From NCBI RefSeq assembly GCF_041956535.1, contig NW_027192195.1:1020287-1084286 (forward strand): a stretch of DNA of 64,000 bases, written 5' to 3'. Positions 20,650 through 31,880 of this stretch are shown piece after piece. A program made the position numbers and the translations under genes. This stretch comes from Calcarisporiella thermophila CBS 279.70 (taxonomy: Eukaryota; Calcarisporiellomycota). The notes below the pieces were generated by a model, which saw only the letters and a list, made by a program, of their open reading frames with translations, was not told the origin of the DNA and ran no database searches. Each line of letters opens with the position of its first letter. Position 1 is the stretch's first letter.

Positions 20650-21743
20650 TCGGATTCACCACCCCTCTAATGCTCTTCGCCTTCAACTCGCTCCCTCCCT
20701 TCCCTCTTGTTCCATATTCTCTATATAAATATATATAATTTCTTTTTTTTCACCCTTCTATTACTGTTGGTTTTTCTCTTTCTTTTTTTTCTCCTTCCTG
20801 TTGCTTATATCTACTCCTGTTTCAACAACCGCTTTTTTAAGAATATAGTTGATGCTGAAGCCGAGGCCAAAGTCTCCGAATCCAATGCGCTCGGTTCGTG
20901 TATGCACACTATTGCAAACTCGATGGTATCTCTCTCTCCTCTCCTCATTTTCCCCCGTTCTTTTTGGCCCCAAAGGAAAAAAAAACTACAACAAAAGGAG
21001 AGTGGGTGTTGACCATGCAATTTGACTAAATAGACAGGATGGGAGAGAGATAGCCTATCCATCTGCTCATCATCGGAGGATATCTGCCCTCTCGAAACAG
21101 GGAGTCGGTGCGAGCGAGAAGAGAGGGATGGGGGGAGGGGGGGCGGAGCTTGGATTATACCTGCACACTGCATCGGACCTTCTTAGCGTGCAGGCAAGGC
21201 GTTTCGGATGCACATCCACCAATGTGGTAAGCAGTGAAATCTCGAGCTGACTTGTTCGCCAAGGCATTGCTTATGCTAGCACCATGTACATGAGATGCAA
21301 GTAAGGGGAGAAGAAAATGCATACAATTATTTTTGTTGCAGGGTGGATAAACAAAAATTTAGAGGAAAAAAAAACGGAATCAAACATGTATTTTAGAACA
21401 ATACAACAATACAAAAAAAAATTAAAAAGGGGGGGAGAAGTGTTTTGAAATGACAAGGATAAGATGAAGGGAGAAAAATAAAATAGAATAAAAAAAATGG
21501 AATGAATAATATGTACGATGAGGGGAGAGGAAGCATTGAAAAGAAACCACAAGATCAACAAGACCAGAAGCAAATTAGGACCTTTAAGCATTCAAAAAAC
21601 ATAGGGGGAAAATAGAGGAGGAAACCGCTGTAGTGCATGGTAAAAACAATTTAGTATACCATAATGGTATGAAAGACAAGGTTGTGTGTCGGTGCAAAAT
21701 AAAATAATAGAAGGTGAGGGGGGGGGGGGAGAGAGGGAAGAGT
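20650..21743. other. Tail-to-tail spacer with homopurine tracts
   Basis: About 1.1 kb of T-rich then A-rich sequence between convergent genes, with G8-G10 runs near 21130-21145 and 21720. Open frames lack motifs. No gene recognised. Confidence 0.5.
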
Positions 21744-23402
21744 TCAGTTGTTTGACGTGTTATCCCGCTCAAGCCCGTCCACGCGAGCCAAGTAGGCAAA
21801 CAAGCATGTCCAGAACTCCATCTGTTCGGACCGGCCCTCCCACAGCGGTAGCAGGGAGATGTGCGACATCGCCGGGACTTCGTGCACCTGCCACCGCCCG
21901 GGCTTGGGCACGATGTGGTGGGGGTTGAATGCATCCATCACGCGGGATTTGAGGCCACCCCGTTTCCCCTCCTCCCTGAGCAGGTGGGGTTTGACGGAGG
22001 GGCAGATGCCGGTGAAGTGCTCACAAAACTCGTAGCGGCAATCGCCCGGATGGTACTGCGAGATCTTGGGGCACACGCCGTCGTTCTCCCACCAGTCTTC
22101 CTCCGAGAACCACTTCATGGAGGGGGGCTTCGGATGCATCTGGTAGCGGCCGATGAGGTAGGAGAGGACGGTGAGCGGGATGGTTTTGGCCTGCGAGAGA
22201 AGAGGGATATGGAACTGGTAACCGCGGGAGGGCTGGGTCTAATTCGAAAGGAGGAGGAGAAGGGGTGAGAGGGTTAGCCGCCAAGTATTCTCTCGAGCCA
22301 CCACACGGTCGAACCTACCATCGAAGTGGCGATGCTCTTGTAGTATGTGCAGGGGAAAGTCTTGCTTTCCGCGTTTGCCCTCGATGCCTCGTCCAGCGTC
22401 AGGTCATAGGGGGGGTTGTCGGTGCCCTCGGCCCACGGGCTCTTCTTCAGGCACCGCTTCAGGGAATAGCGGCTCCCGATCTCCCAGTGGTCGATGTTGA
22501 AGTCGTAGAAGTACGACTTGAGCCAGGCAGGGGCCCATGCGTCGTAGAGATGCATTCCGCGATATATGATTCCTCCCCATGAGAAAGGGCGCACGTCTCC
22601 GGGAGAATGGTGCTTCTCGCCAAGGAGATAGACCGCGGTTGTTCCGCGGAAGGGCGAGCTCACCGCGGTGAGAGAGCGAATCCAATTCTCGCTTGTGTCA
22701 GGGTGAGTGGAGAAGAAGCGGTCGGCGAGGAGCTGCTGAAGGCGATAGATGGTGTTGCCTCCCTGTGAGGAAAGAGAGATGAAAGGAGAAAGATTTAGAG
22801 ATCAGAGAAGGGACGGGGGAGGGGGGTGGGGGGTGATAAAGAGCTATTTTTCAGGAACCTACCAGAGAGTGGCCCAGGAAGTGAAGGGGATGCTTTGCAC
22901 TCCACTGTGGGTAAAGGCCTATCCAAGGAATCCAGGATTTAGTCATGGAAAATCGGGTCGACGATTTATTTTCAATGGGGAGACGAGTGCCGATGCAATA
23001 CCTTCATACACGCGCCCGTACCTCGAATGTCCTTTCTCAGCAGAGTGTTCTTCTCCATAGTCCACTACGGCGAAAACAGAACCAATACGACCATCAGCTT
23101 CTGCCAGACACATCCAATTCCAATTTTCTTTTGCGCTTACCTCTGCCGCCTTTCAGTTGGTAGAATATCTCGCAGGCGCGGTCGTGTAGGCTTGAGCAGG
23201 GCCCGGGGCGAACGTGAATGATACGACGCCTGCGGCCCTGCGGCTGTAATTTGTCTAGGGGGCCCCAAAGCCAGGGCTGGTTGACACCGAAAAGGCCTTC
23301 CACCAAGACGAGCGGAACCTCTGCGTCCTGGTCGGGCAGAGGGGATGGCGGCAGCGGGGAAGCCGGGGCGGTGGGAGCAAAGAGTTCTGGAGAGCACTGC
23401 AT
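21744..23402 (-). CDS. Alpha/beta-hydrolase lipase, bacterial family I.5-like
   Basis: Five exons (23402-23141, 23064-23002, 22918-22863, 22762-22319, 22190-21744) encode 423 residues. PLVLVEGLFGVNQPWLWG forms the oxyanion-hole strand, and SSLHDRACEIFYQLKGG is the sequence typical of thermostable family I.5 lipases and their plant and protist relatives. VDYGEEHSAEKGH lies on the 63-nt exon. The nucleophile elbow GHSLGG is split by an intron directly after Leu127, with Ser126 as nucleophile. LTAVSSPFRGT follows. The acid is probably in WENDGVCPKIS and the His in AMSHISLL near residue 385. No signal peptide is evident from the chosen Met, so the enzyme would be intracellular; an upstream start in the same frame (to 23744) adds a Leu-rich stretch and cannot be excluded. 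Confidence 0.85.
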
Positions 23403-25213
23403 GATTGGATGAGATGACAATGGTGCGCGGGGGCTGGAAGCAGAACAAAGAAAGCTCGGTTGCAGAGAGAAGAGCGCAAGGTGGGGAGGGGGTTGTGGGT
23501 GTGAGGGCAGAGAGGCAAGAAGAGGTCGAGAGGCAAAGAGGAGGAGGAGGAGGAGGAGGAGGAGAGAGAAGAGCTCCAGGAACCAAAACGGCCTTTGGAG
23601 AAAAAAGTCGGAAGCTGACACGTAATATATAGCGCTGCCAAAACGGAGGAGGGGAATGAGCTGGGATTCAGTCTGGGCCAGTCCTCGTCTTGACCATGCA
23701 AGGGAACCTTGATTTGTGCTCACGATGAAGGCCCGCCTGCACATTTAGAGTGGTTCCACTAATCTGTCGAAACAGTTAGTGACAAGACAAGGTTTTATGC
23801 ATTTAATACATGCCTTATATGGGCGAGTTTCACGAGACCTTCTGCGCGCGCTAAGTCAGGAAGGATGGCGCTGGGTGTTTTGTTCTGTCCTCTTCCCTTT
23901 TCTACACCCTCCGAACAAACCAGTGGCTTTATTGCACGGGAAACCAGTCTCCTCTCTGCCGCGCCTGTTCAATATGGCAAACCGCGCTCGCGATGCCCGT
24001 CTCCCCATACATTGCATCCCCTCGCTGCACGGCGGGCGTGCTCGCCCTTCCCCCCCCTCTCCCCGTGCGTGGCCTTGCAAGCGGCGGCGGCCCAGCGTGC
24101 TCGCTAAATGACGCCAATCCTGCTCGCACAAGGTTCGTCGCGGTTGGCCCCTGCGGCGGCCGATTGTACTAGGGAAAAAAGGGGGGGGAAAAAAACAAGC
24201 CGGGCCAATTGCCCGGCCATTTTGGGGGCGAGTGGGAAGGGGGGCCGTGGGGAGAGGCCGCCGAACCTTGATGGGCAGGCCAGGTGACAAGAGGGGGCGA
24301 GGGGTGTGCGCAAAAGCCCCTACTATTCAAGCTGAATAGGGCGATTTCACCACGGGCCCCGCGGGCTTGTCGCACTCCCACAACCATAATTTCCAATCGC
24401 GGCAGAATCTCATTTATCCCATGTTATGTCTTGCCTCGCTTAGAAGCAGCATATTTCCGAACATAGCGAAAAAGTGGAAATCTGACACATCGGTTCCTGA
24501 TATTTTTAGAAGGCCGCGAGGGCCCGGCGGCCTCTGGCTCGCGGCAATTTTTCTTTTTTCATGAGTGCTGCGGGGGACGGGCGTGTCGAGGAGAAAGCAG
24601 CTCTGACAACGGGGCAATTCATGCGACACCGCCGGCTTGTTTCTGATGCGCTCGCCCCTTTCCTTATCCTCCCTCCCGCCGCCTTATCGCCCCCGCGCAC
24701 ACGAGCATCGCCTCCCCTTGCCGCCTGAATCAGCCAGGGCTGAGATTAGGCTAAATCACGTCAGTGTTTCTTTTTTGTGCCCTTGCGTTTCTTTATGGGT
24801 GGGTGCGGGCCTGATCTGCTCGCCAGCAGAGGCGGGCCCGCAGCTTGTCACCTTCTTTTGGGCGGGTGCGAGGGTGGTTCCAGGCCCGCCTGCATTAGAG
24901 TTTTTCCTTTAGAGTTTCCCGGCATCTATGCGGGCGCGGAGCGCATTTTTCCATTTTTTTCTCAAGGGGCACGGCAGAGTTTCTGGCCGCGAAAAGCTCC
25001 GGGGGAGGCGCGGGCACCGTAGCTGCTTCTGTCAATAGCTAGTCTGCTTTATTATTTAGTCATGGACCACAACAAAATAAAGCAGCAATGGAAGAGCATA
25101 TGTGCTAAGAAGAGGGGGGAGGGGGGAGGGGGCTTCAAGCGGGGCTTATCCCAAAAACAAGGTCTGAAATGGGGGAGGGGGGCTCACAAGACAGCGAGTC
25201 TGGGGATGGAGCA
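23403..25213. other. GC-rich spacer
   Basis: About 1.8 kb. A purine-rich GGA tract runs near 23535-23575, upstream of the lipase start. The block 23,850-25,030 is strikingly GC-rich with many overlapping open frames on all strands, a compositional effect; none shows a family motif. Confidence 0.5.
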
Positions 25214-25408
25214 TCACTCCGCGAGATAGCAGTGGAGCCGGCAGCTCATCCATCTTCGCCTACAGGACTCGTAATCCGGGTCATCTTTGCACTCAGTTGA
25301 GCCGGGATCGCAGTTTTTAAGACATTCCGTTGGTTCGGCCATGACGATGGGAAGGATGAGGAGCAGCGCAACTAGCGCAAACATAACCAGATGGTGGCGG
25401 CGTTTCAT
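25214..25408 (-). CDS. Small secreted six-cysteine protein
   Basis: A single exon of 64 residues from the Met at 25408; an in-frame Met at 25441 would add 11 residues. The N-terminus MKRRHHLVMFALVALLLILP is a textbook signal peptide (basic n-region, long hydrophobic core), with probable cleavage after VMA. The mature part is about 40 residues with six cysteines spaced C-X3-C-X6-C-X8-C-X6-C-X3-C. The spacing is mirror symmetric, and both ends carry CX3C, as in helical-hairpin peptides. Charge is mixed (acidic first half, Arg-rich second half). No homologue recognised. Possible roles include an effector-like, antimicrobial or cell-surface peptide; none is supported directly. Confidence 0.62.
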   Translation of the reverse strand: MKRRHHLVMFALVALLLILPIVMAEPTECLKNCDPGSTECKDDPDYESCRRRWMSCRLHCYLAE

Positions 25409-25441
25409 GGTCACGGTTCTGCGATCGAGCAGAGGATTCAA

Positions 25442-26831
25442 AAATAAAGGAACAATAACAAAGCTAGGGTCCCTCAGAGGGGAGAGGGGGGAGGGGGGCT
25501 GTCGCCCCCATTAATAGAGTAAACCGGTCTCTGTGGGAGATATGCACTCTGTCTGCAATGAATTATTGACTGTTTTAATTGTTTGATTTTCTTTCATTCA
25601 TTTCCCGTCCTAGCGAATCCAAATGAAAAAGCCTTCATAACGAGGTAATACCCCTCCCTGGCTCCAGAGGCTGCAAACAGCTTCCGGCCGCTCCAAACCT
25701 GCCATTGGAAGAGTAGAAGCCTGGGGAGAGCTCGGCAGCTACGCTGGAAATAAGGCTGTGAAAACTGCAGCCTCAAAGGCCCTCCTCCTCTTCAAGGCGT
25801 CCTGCTCTCCAATTCAATTGTGCCAAGCTCCCGTCCTAGGTAAACCCAAGGTGAGATCAGTTGGAAGCCGTCATTTCGAAGGAGGGATTGAGATATTGGC
25901 TCGCATCTAAAATAAATGCGATGCGTGGAGATTGCAACTCAATAAAATAGATTGAATAGATATATTCGCGTTGATTTTCCATCCCAAATAACCTGTCCAG
26001 GGCAGCTTGGTTTGCAGCCTTCTTGCAAAGCTCGAATCCACACCCTCATTTTCACGCTTAAAGTTAATAAAAGTGCAGAGTTTGCGAGGCTCTGCATGTG
26101 GGTCAATATGCTCGCGCCATAGCAATTCTTGAGGGAAGGCCCACTCGGGAGGGCGCAAGAGCAATTACGGGAAATAAATTGACTTAATTTCCCGACTTTT
26201 CTCCTCTTTCTTACATGCACCCCCTCTCCTTGACCGATCCGTCCGATTCTTACGCGACTTTTAGCGCATGGCAGTCGGCTTTCTATCTGCACAATCATGC
26301 CGAATCTATATGAGTTGCTATGTAGCAAGGGGAGAATATTAGCTACATTGGCATTGTGCAGCAAAAAGGAAATGAATGGACACAGGGATGGATAAAGACT
26401 GCCATGGATTAAGCCGTGCTCCGTGCAGAGTAGATGAAAAAAAATGGATTGCCTGCAGATGACGGCCCATACGGTCAATCGGTATGGATCAACATAGACG
26501 AGGCGGGTGGAAGTACGGGGGGAGGGGCATGTTATAGCTTGAGAGTGGGTCTGATCGTCAGCCGCTTCTTCCTCTTCTCTCGTTTCTCTCCCGCCGTTGC
26601 CATAGCGTCTTGCTCTTTTTCAATGGATGCCGCCTCGAATCAGGGCCTTGGGTTGAAGAACTGAGCCACACAAGTGGCTTCACCTCGATTGCTGACGTAA
26701 ATATGAAAAACGGTGACTAGATTTTTCGCAAGTCCAACTTCGTCAGTTGACGGTGCTGAAGTAGACCCCGCACTGGTTAATTCTAAATCACTCACCGATC
26801 AACCCGATCAAGAGATTAGTCGAGTTCGCAC
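25442..26831. other. Spacer, divergent from RAD2-like gene
   Basis: About 1.4 kb. Contains frames of 60-180 codons without motifs or splice support, and a TGACGTAA site near the RAD2-like start. Nothing else recognised. Confidence 0.5.
26693..26700 (+). promoter_or_regulatory. CRE-type TGACGTAA upstream of the RAD2-like gene
   Basis: A match to ATF/CREB/AP-1-type half sites, 132 bp before the start codon. Regulation through it is speculative. Confidence 0.3.
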
Positions 26832-29800
26832 ATGGGTGTGAAGGGATTGTGGTCGCTGGTTGAGCCAGCGGCACAGAGTACCAAACTCGAGACTCTGGCG
26901 GGCAAGAGATTGGCAGTCGACGCCAGCATTTGGCTGCATCAATTTCTCAAGGCCATGCGCGATAAGGAAGGGAATCCTATGCGCAATGCCCACATCATCG
27001 GATTCTTACGCCGCATTTGCAAGCTGTTATTCTACGGTGTCAAACCGGTGTTTGTGTTTGATGGTGGAGTGCCCGAGCTCAAGCGTCGCACCGTGGTAAA
27101 GTACCCTCGTTCCCCTTCGTTGCTTGTTGAAGGGGGGGGGGACTGTCCCCCTCCCCTTTGCGTGCCTCTTCTAAACACGTATTTCTCTCCTTTTGTTGAT
27201 CCATGTTAGACCGAGCGCCGAAGACGGCGAGCTGGCCATGTGAACAATTTGCAGAAGACGGCTGAGAAGATCCTGCGTGCTCAGCTGCAACTGCATGCAT
27301 TAAAGTCCGCCGAGAAGTAAGTCCATTAATCTCAGTGAATTCCTTGATCAGGCCGTGCTCATATTGCACCTGTAGAAACAAGAACAATGACGCGTCTCCC
27401 CCCATCGCTGAGGTTATTACGGAGGAAGTCACGGCCGCGGATTTGAATTTGAATTCGGATCTCAAGCGGCAAAAGAAAGACGAATACGATTTGCCTCCTA
27501 TTCCTGGAATAGAGTAGTCTATGCCGCTAGAAGCGTGATTAGGGGAGACTAGACACTGACGCTTGGCTTTCATGTTTAGGAACATGGCCAGGAAAAATGA
27601 CCCTAGGTTTGCTTCAGAGGAGGAGCTGGTCACTTTTTTCGAGGATATCAAGGTTAGAGGATGGGGTGATCAGGGAGACAGGCTTCAGTTATATTTAAAT
27701 GCCACTCTTTTTTCTCTATATCTTTTCCCCTCTCCTGTAGGACCATCATCTTGAGAATATCAATATCGACTCGCTCGACTTCCAGACCCTCCCACCCGAA
27801 ATCCAATACGAGATCATCACCGAGCTCAAGGTCAAAAGCCGCCAACCTTCGTGGGCGCGCCTGCAGGAAATGATCCGCCACTCTCGTACCCCCCTCGACT
27901 TCTCCAAGCAACAAATAAAATACCTCGCCCTGCGCAACGATCTTACCCAGAAGCAGTTCAGCGTCACCGAGCAGACCAAAATAGCCACTTCCACGCCTCT
28001 GCGCATTGCCTCCGAGCGAAACCGGGAATACATGCTATTGAAAAACGAGAACGTGAAGACGCAGCTGGGATGGAAGCTGCCGGGACTGAAGTCGCAGCAG
28101 CAAAGCGGGAGCGAGAGCGCGAACGATGAGAAGGAGGTGGTGGAGTTGAGGAGCAGCAGTGTCGTGGGGAGCGAGATGGACGAGTGCTTACCGCGGCTGC
28201 TGCGGTTTGATGAGGATGAGGAGGGGGTGCCCGAGGTGGAGCCTGACTTGAAGGAAAAGCGCCAGGTGCTAGGAAAGCGGCTGATGCACGCCGCCGATTT
28301 ACCCAAGTCCAAGGAGCAGCGCGCCAAATTGCCCGCGGCCCCCCTCGGTGCGGTGGACGAGGAGACAACCAAGGAGAATCGCCCCCCTTCCCCCCCGCCC
28401 AATTCCCTCTTCCTCCCGGGCGCCTTTGTCCGCGAAGCGGACCCTGCCCACCCCCCCGGCACCGCCGTGGACGACTCCTCCCTTGTGGATGACTTGTCGG
28501 CCTACGCTGACGAGAACGAGTCCATCGACAACATAATGCAGCGGTTCCGTCGGCTGGAGGAGGAGAAGAAGAAGAAGGAGGGAGGCAGGGAGGGGGAGGG
28601 GAAGGATCGAGGCCAGCCTCAAGCCCCGGCCATCGTGAAACCGAAGCCGCTGCGGATCCTATCCTCCCCGGACCGGGAGGTGGCGCTGAGGTTGGACCGG
28701 GAGGTAAGCTCTGACGAAGAGGAGACGCTCCAAGATCCGCGGCGGAATCGGCCGCGCCTTGTTCCTTTGGCGCAGCGCAAACCAGCCGCACAAGAGACGG
28801 CGCAGCCGTCGCAGCCGGACACTACCACCCCCGACGGACTCCTTGCCAGCTGGCAATCGCGCCTCCCGCCGGGGTTCTCTCGCGTCTACCCCGATCACGA
28901 CGAACTGATGCAAGAGGCTGTGAGCGATGAATGCAACGTGCCGGAGTTAAAGGTGCGTCAGGTGCTGGCTCGTCGCCGACTCGAGAAGCTGCGATCCGAC
29001 GATCGCGAGGCGGTGGGAGCCGTCCAGTTTTACCTCGACTTTCTGCAGGCCGTCTTGCAAATGAAAGAGAGCATGCCGGCCCCGGCCATCGAGGCCAGCC
29101 TCGCAGGGGGTGAGCCGGAGGAGGTGGAGGACGACGAGATCACTTCGGGAGGAGTTGACTTGAGATCCTCGCCCGTGCTCCTTGATACGTTGACCGAGGA
29201 CGTCGGCCTGGTCCCCGAAGGCCATCCAAATTCCGAGGGTCTGGATCTACACGCGGAGCTTGGGGCCGACCTGGAGGGAAGGGTCCCTGTGACTGAAGTG
29301 GATGCTCCGGTGGAGAGGATGGACGCCCCTCAAGCTCAGCCGGCCATCAGCGTGAGCATTCCTGTCGAGCGGGTCAAAAGGTCGCCCCCCGCCCCCGTGC
29401 TCTCACCCCAGCTGAGCGAAGCGGAGGGCCGGTCTCCAGTGGATGCTCCCAGGGACGAGGAGGTCATCCTGCCTGTGGTGCTGGACTCCAGTCCCTTGTT
29501 ATCCCCACAAGAGGCCCAAGGGGCTCATGAGTTGACACCGCGAATCCCCATAGGTGACATGCTGGAGGTGACGGAAGGTGGGATTGCGACCAACGGCGTT
29601 CTATCTGAGCAAGTCGCCCAATCTCTCGAGGAGCTGTCCTCCTCCGCCGAGATGCAGCAGCTGGAGTCGCCCTCCAAGGACTTCGTCGTCATCTCTGATG
29701 ACGAGGACGTGCCCGAGGACTTGTCTGCGGAGAACACCGAGTTTGCACGCTTTTTCTCCGAGCTCAGCAGCAAGGACGCGTCCACCGTGCGCTCGGAGCT

Positions 29801-31315
29801 GGACCATGAGATGAGGCAGCTTCGTGAACAGCAGCGGCGCGATGCGCGCGACGCCACCTCGCTCACGGACCAGATGATAGCGGAGACGCAGGAGTTGCTG
29901 CGCATGTTCGGCATCCCCTACACCGTGGCGCCCATGGAGGCGGAGGCGCAGTGTGCTGAGTTGCTCCGGCTGAAGCTGGTGGACGGGATCGTGTGCGACG
30001 ACAGCGATGTGTTCCTGTTCGGAGGATCGAACGTGTACCGGAACCTGTTCAACCAGCAGAAGTACGTGGAGTTTTACACGAGCGCGAACCTGGTCAACGT
30101 GATGCAGCTGACGAGGGACCGCTTGGTGGACCTGGCGCTGTTGCTGGGCAGCGACTACACGGACGGCGTGACGGGGGTGGGCGGGGTGACCGCCATGGAG
30201 ATCATCCAGGAGTTCCCGGGGGAGGAGGGACTCCGGCGGTTTAGGCGGTGGTGGGAGCAGGTGGTCAAGGGGGAGAAGGTCGACGTCGAGACCCCCACCC
30301 AGCGAAGGCTGCGGAGGCAAATACAAAAGCTGGAGCTGCCGGATGCGTTCCCGGATCCGCACGTGCGAGAGGCGTACATGCGGCCGCTGGTCGACGACTC
30401 GAAGGAGACGTTTGTGTGGGGATTCCCGGATCTGGACGTGCTTCGCGAGTAAGTTTCCCTCCCCGACCCTGGAGGCAGAGGGGGTATGCCAATCCCCCAC
30501 TGTGGCGCTGGTGCACAGCTCTGACACGCTTTTTCTCACCTTTATTTCATTTTGTCTCTTCTCTCTCCGATAGGTTTCTCATGGAGACGCTCCCTTGGTC
30601 ACAGGAGAAAGTGGACGAGACACTTCTCCCGATCATCAGACACATGAATTCGCGAATGGTAGTGTTTGTCCAGTCATCTTATTTTATCTCATCTCATCTC
30701 ATCTCATCTCATCCTGTATCTTGTTTATTTTTGGATGCTTTTTAGGCGGTACAAACCACTCTCGATACCTACGTGCTTGCCCCCAAGTCCAAGCAACACT
30801 CCAGCAAACGTGTACAGAAAGTGGTGGCGGCAATGCGCAAGAGAAAACGAAGCCGTTCCGTAGCATCGACCGCCAGCAAAGGCTCTGGCTCCTCCTCCTC
30901 CTCCTCTGCAACTTCTTCCTCCTCTGACGAGTCAGGGGAATCCGAGGGAGAATCCACACCGAATGTCGCCTCTAGCCAGGGGCCTAACCGGGGAAAGAAG
31001 CGTGGGTTTGCGTCGGGCAGTCGTCGGCGGGGCGCCGCAAAGAAGAAAACTCGGGGAGGAGCCAGGGGGGTGAATGGTGAGGCGGAATTGCACCATCCTT
31101 CTGCGGTGTTTGAAACAAGCACTGATCGTGCTACCCAGCCTTTTCGGGCTCTCGGAATGAAAGGAGGGAGGACCAAGAGTTCATCTCGGGATCAACTCAA
31201 AGGAGGGCGTGACGAGGTGTCAAAGGGCATGGAGCTTCTGCCGCCGGCCTATCCGGCGAAACCGCGGGCAAAGACCACCTATACCGGGAGGGGAAAGAGA
31301 AAAACCAATCCATGA
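26832..31315 (+). CDS. RAD2: RAD2/XPG nucleotide-excision-repair endonuclease
   Basis: Structure-specific nuclease cutting 3' of bulky lesions within the TFIIH repair complex in the nucleus. Seven exons (26832-27095, 27210-27316, 27376-27513, 27580-27652, 27741-30448, 30574-30658, 30746-31315) give 1,314 residues. The N-nuclease domain begins [12 protein letters not shown], with [11 protein letters not shown] and VFVFDGG carrying active-site Asp residues. A long acidic, disordered spacer (about residues 240-880) follows, as in XPG but not FEN1; near residue 842 it has FVVISDDED, a SUMO-interaction-like motif. The I-nuclease domain has [29 protein letters not shown] and [13 protein letters not shown], with all expected acidic residues. 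The C-terminus has QTTLDTYV, a degenerate PIP-like box, then a basic tail with RKRKRSR. Length exceeds the usual 1,000-1,200 residues because of the spacer. Confidence 0.95.
30686..30710 (+). repeat. ATCTC pentanucleotide repeat inside a RAD2 intron
   Basis: Five perfect tandem copies of ATCTC within the 87-nt last intron (30659-30745), followed by a diverged copy. It makes up over a quarter of the intron and lies in the pyrimidine-rich middle part. Confidence 0.9.
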
Positions 31316-31880
31316 CGTCTGCTGTATTCACGATCTATCTCTTCTCCTTTAATGGCGCTGCTATCCTGCAATGTTTGCACGACAAGAGGAGGGGGGAAGA
31401 GGAGACTAGCTGTTGCTACCATACATATATATATATATTGTATATATACACCATCGATGTTGTTTTATGCTAAAGCAAAGAAGAAAAAAAAAATCTAAAA
31501 TAAAGCGCTGGCTTCTCCTGATAAGCAAAGGCTGGCTGCACCAGGAATTGTGTTTCCGTTGGGGATCTCAGGCTTCCGGTCCACTTTATCTCATGTTAGC
31601 TCTCCGAATGAAATTTTTGAGTTCGCGTTCTGAGTTCGATGTTTACGATTTGAGGCAGGGGGCCAATCGATTGCGCAGAAGCCTCCATATCACTCTATTT
31701 CATCTTGCCTCACCCTGACCTTTGGTAGGATTTTTATTTACTTTGTTTCTCCGGTGAAAAGACCTCTTCTTCCCCCCTCTTCTTCCTCTCTCCCCTGTCT
31801 CTCGACTTGAGTCTCTCTTCGACTGCTTCTTTCTCGCTTTTTCTTTCAAACCAGGCCGTCTTTGATTTGCTATTGCCAAC
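31316..31880. other. RAD2-SHMT spacer
   Basis: 3' flank of the RAD2-like gene with a TA microsatellite at about 31425-31448, then a long pyrimidine-rich leader before the SHMT start. No gene seen. Confidence 0.5.

Noticed and set aside
23255-24290. Several 70-150-codon frames in the GC-rich block
   Set aside because: Many overlapping frames on both strands at once show that GC composition, not selection, keeps them open.
25939-26478. A 179-codon minus-strand frame in the spacer before RAD2
   Set aside because: No domain, no plausible splice partners, and composition like surrounding noncoding DNA; could still be a lineage-specific gene but is unsupported.
29601-30539. A 312-codon antisense frame over the RAD2 I-domain
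   Set aside because: Leu/His/Arg-rich shadow of GC-rich coding sequence.
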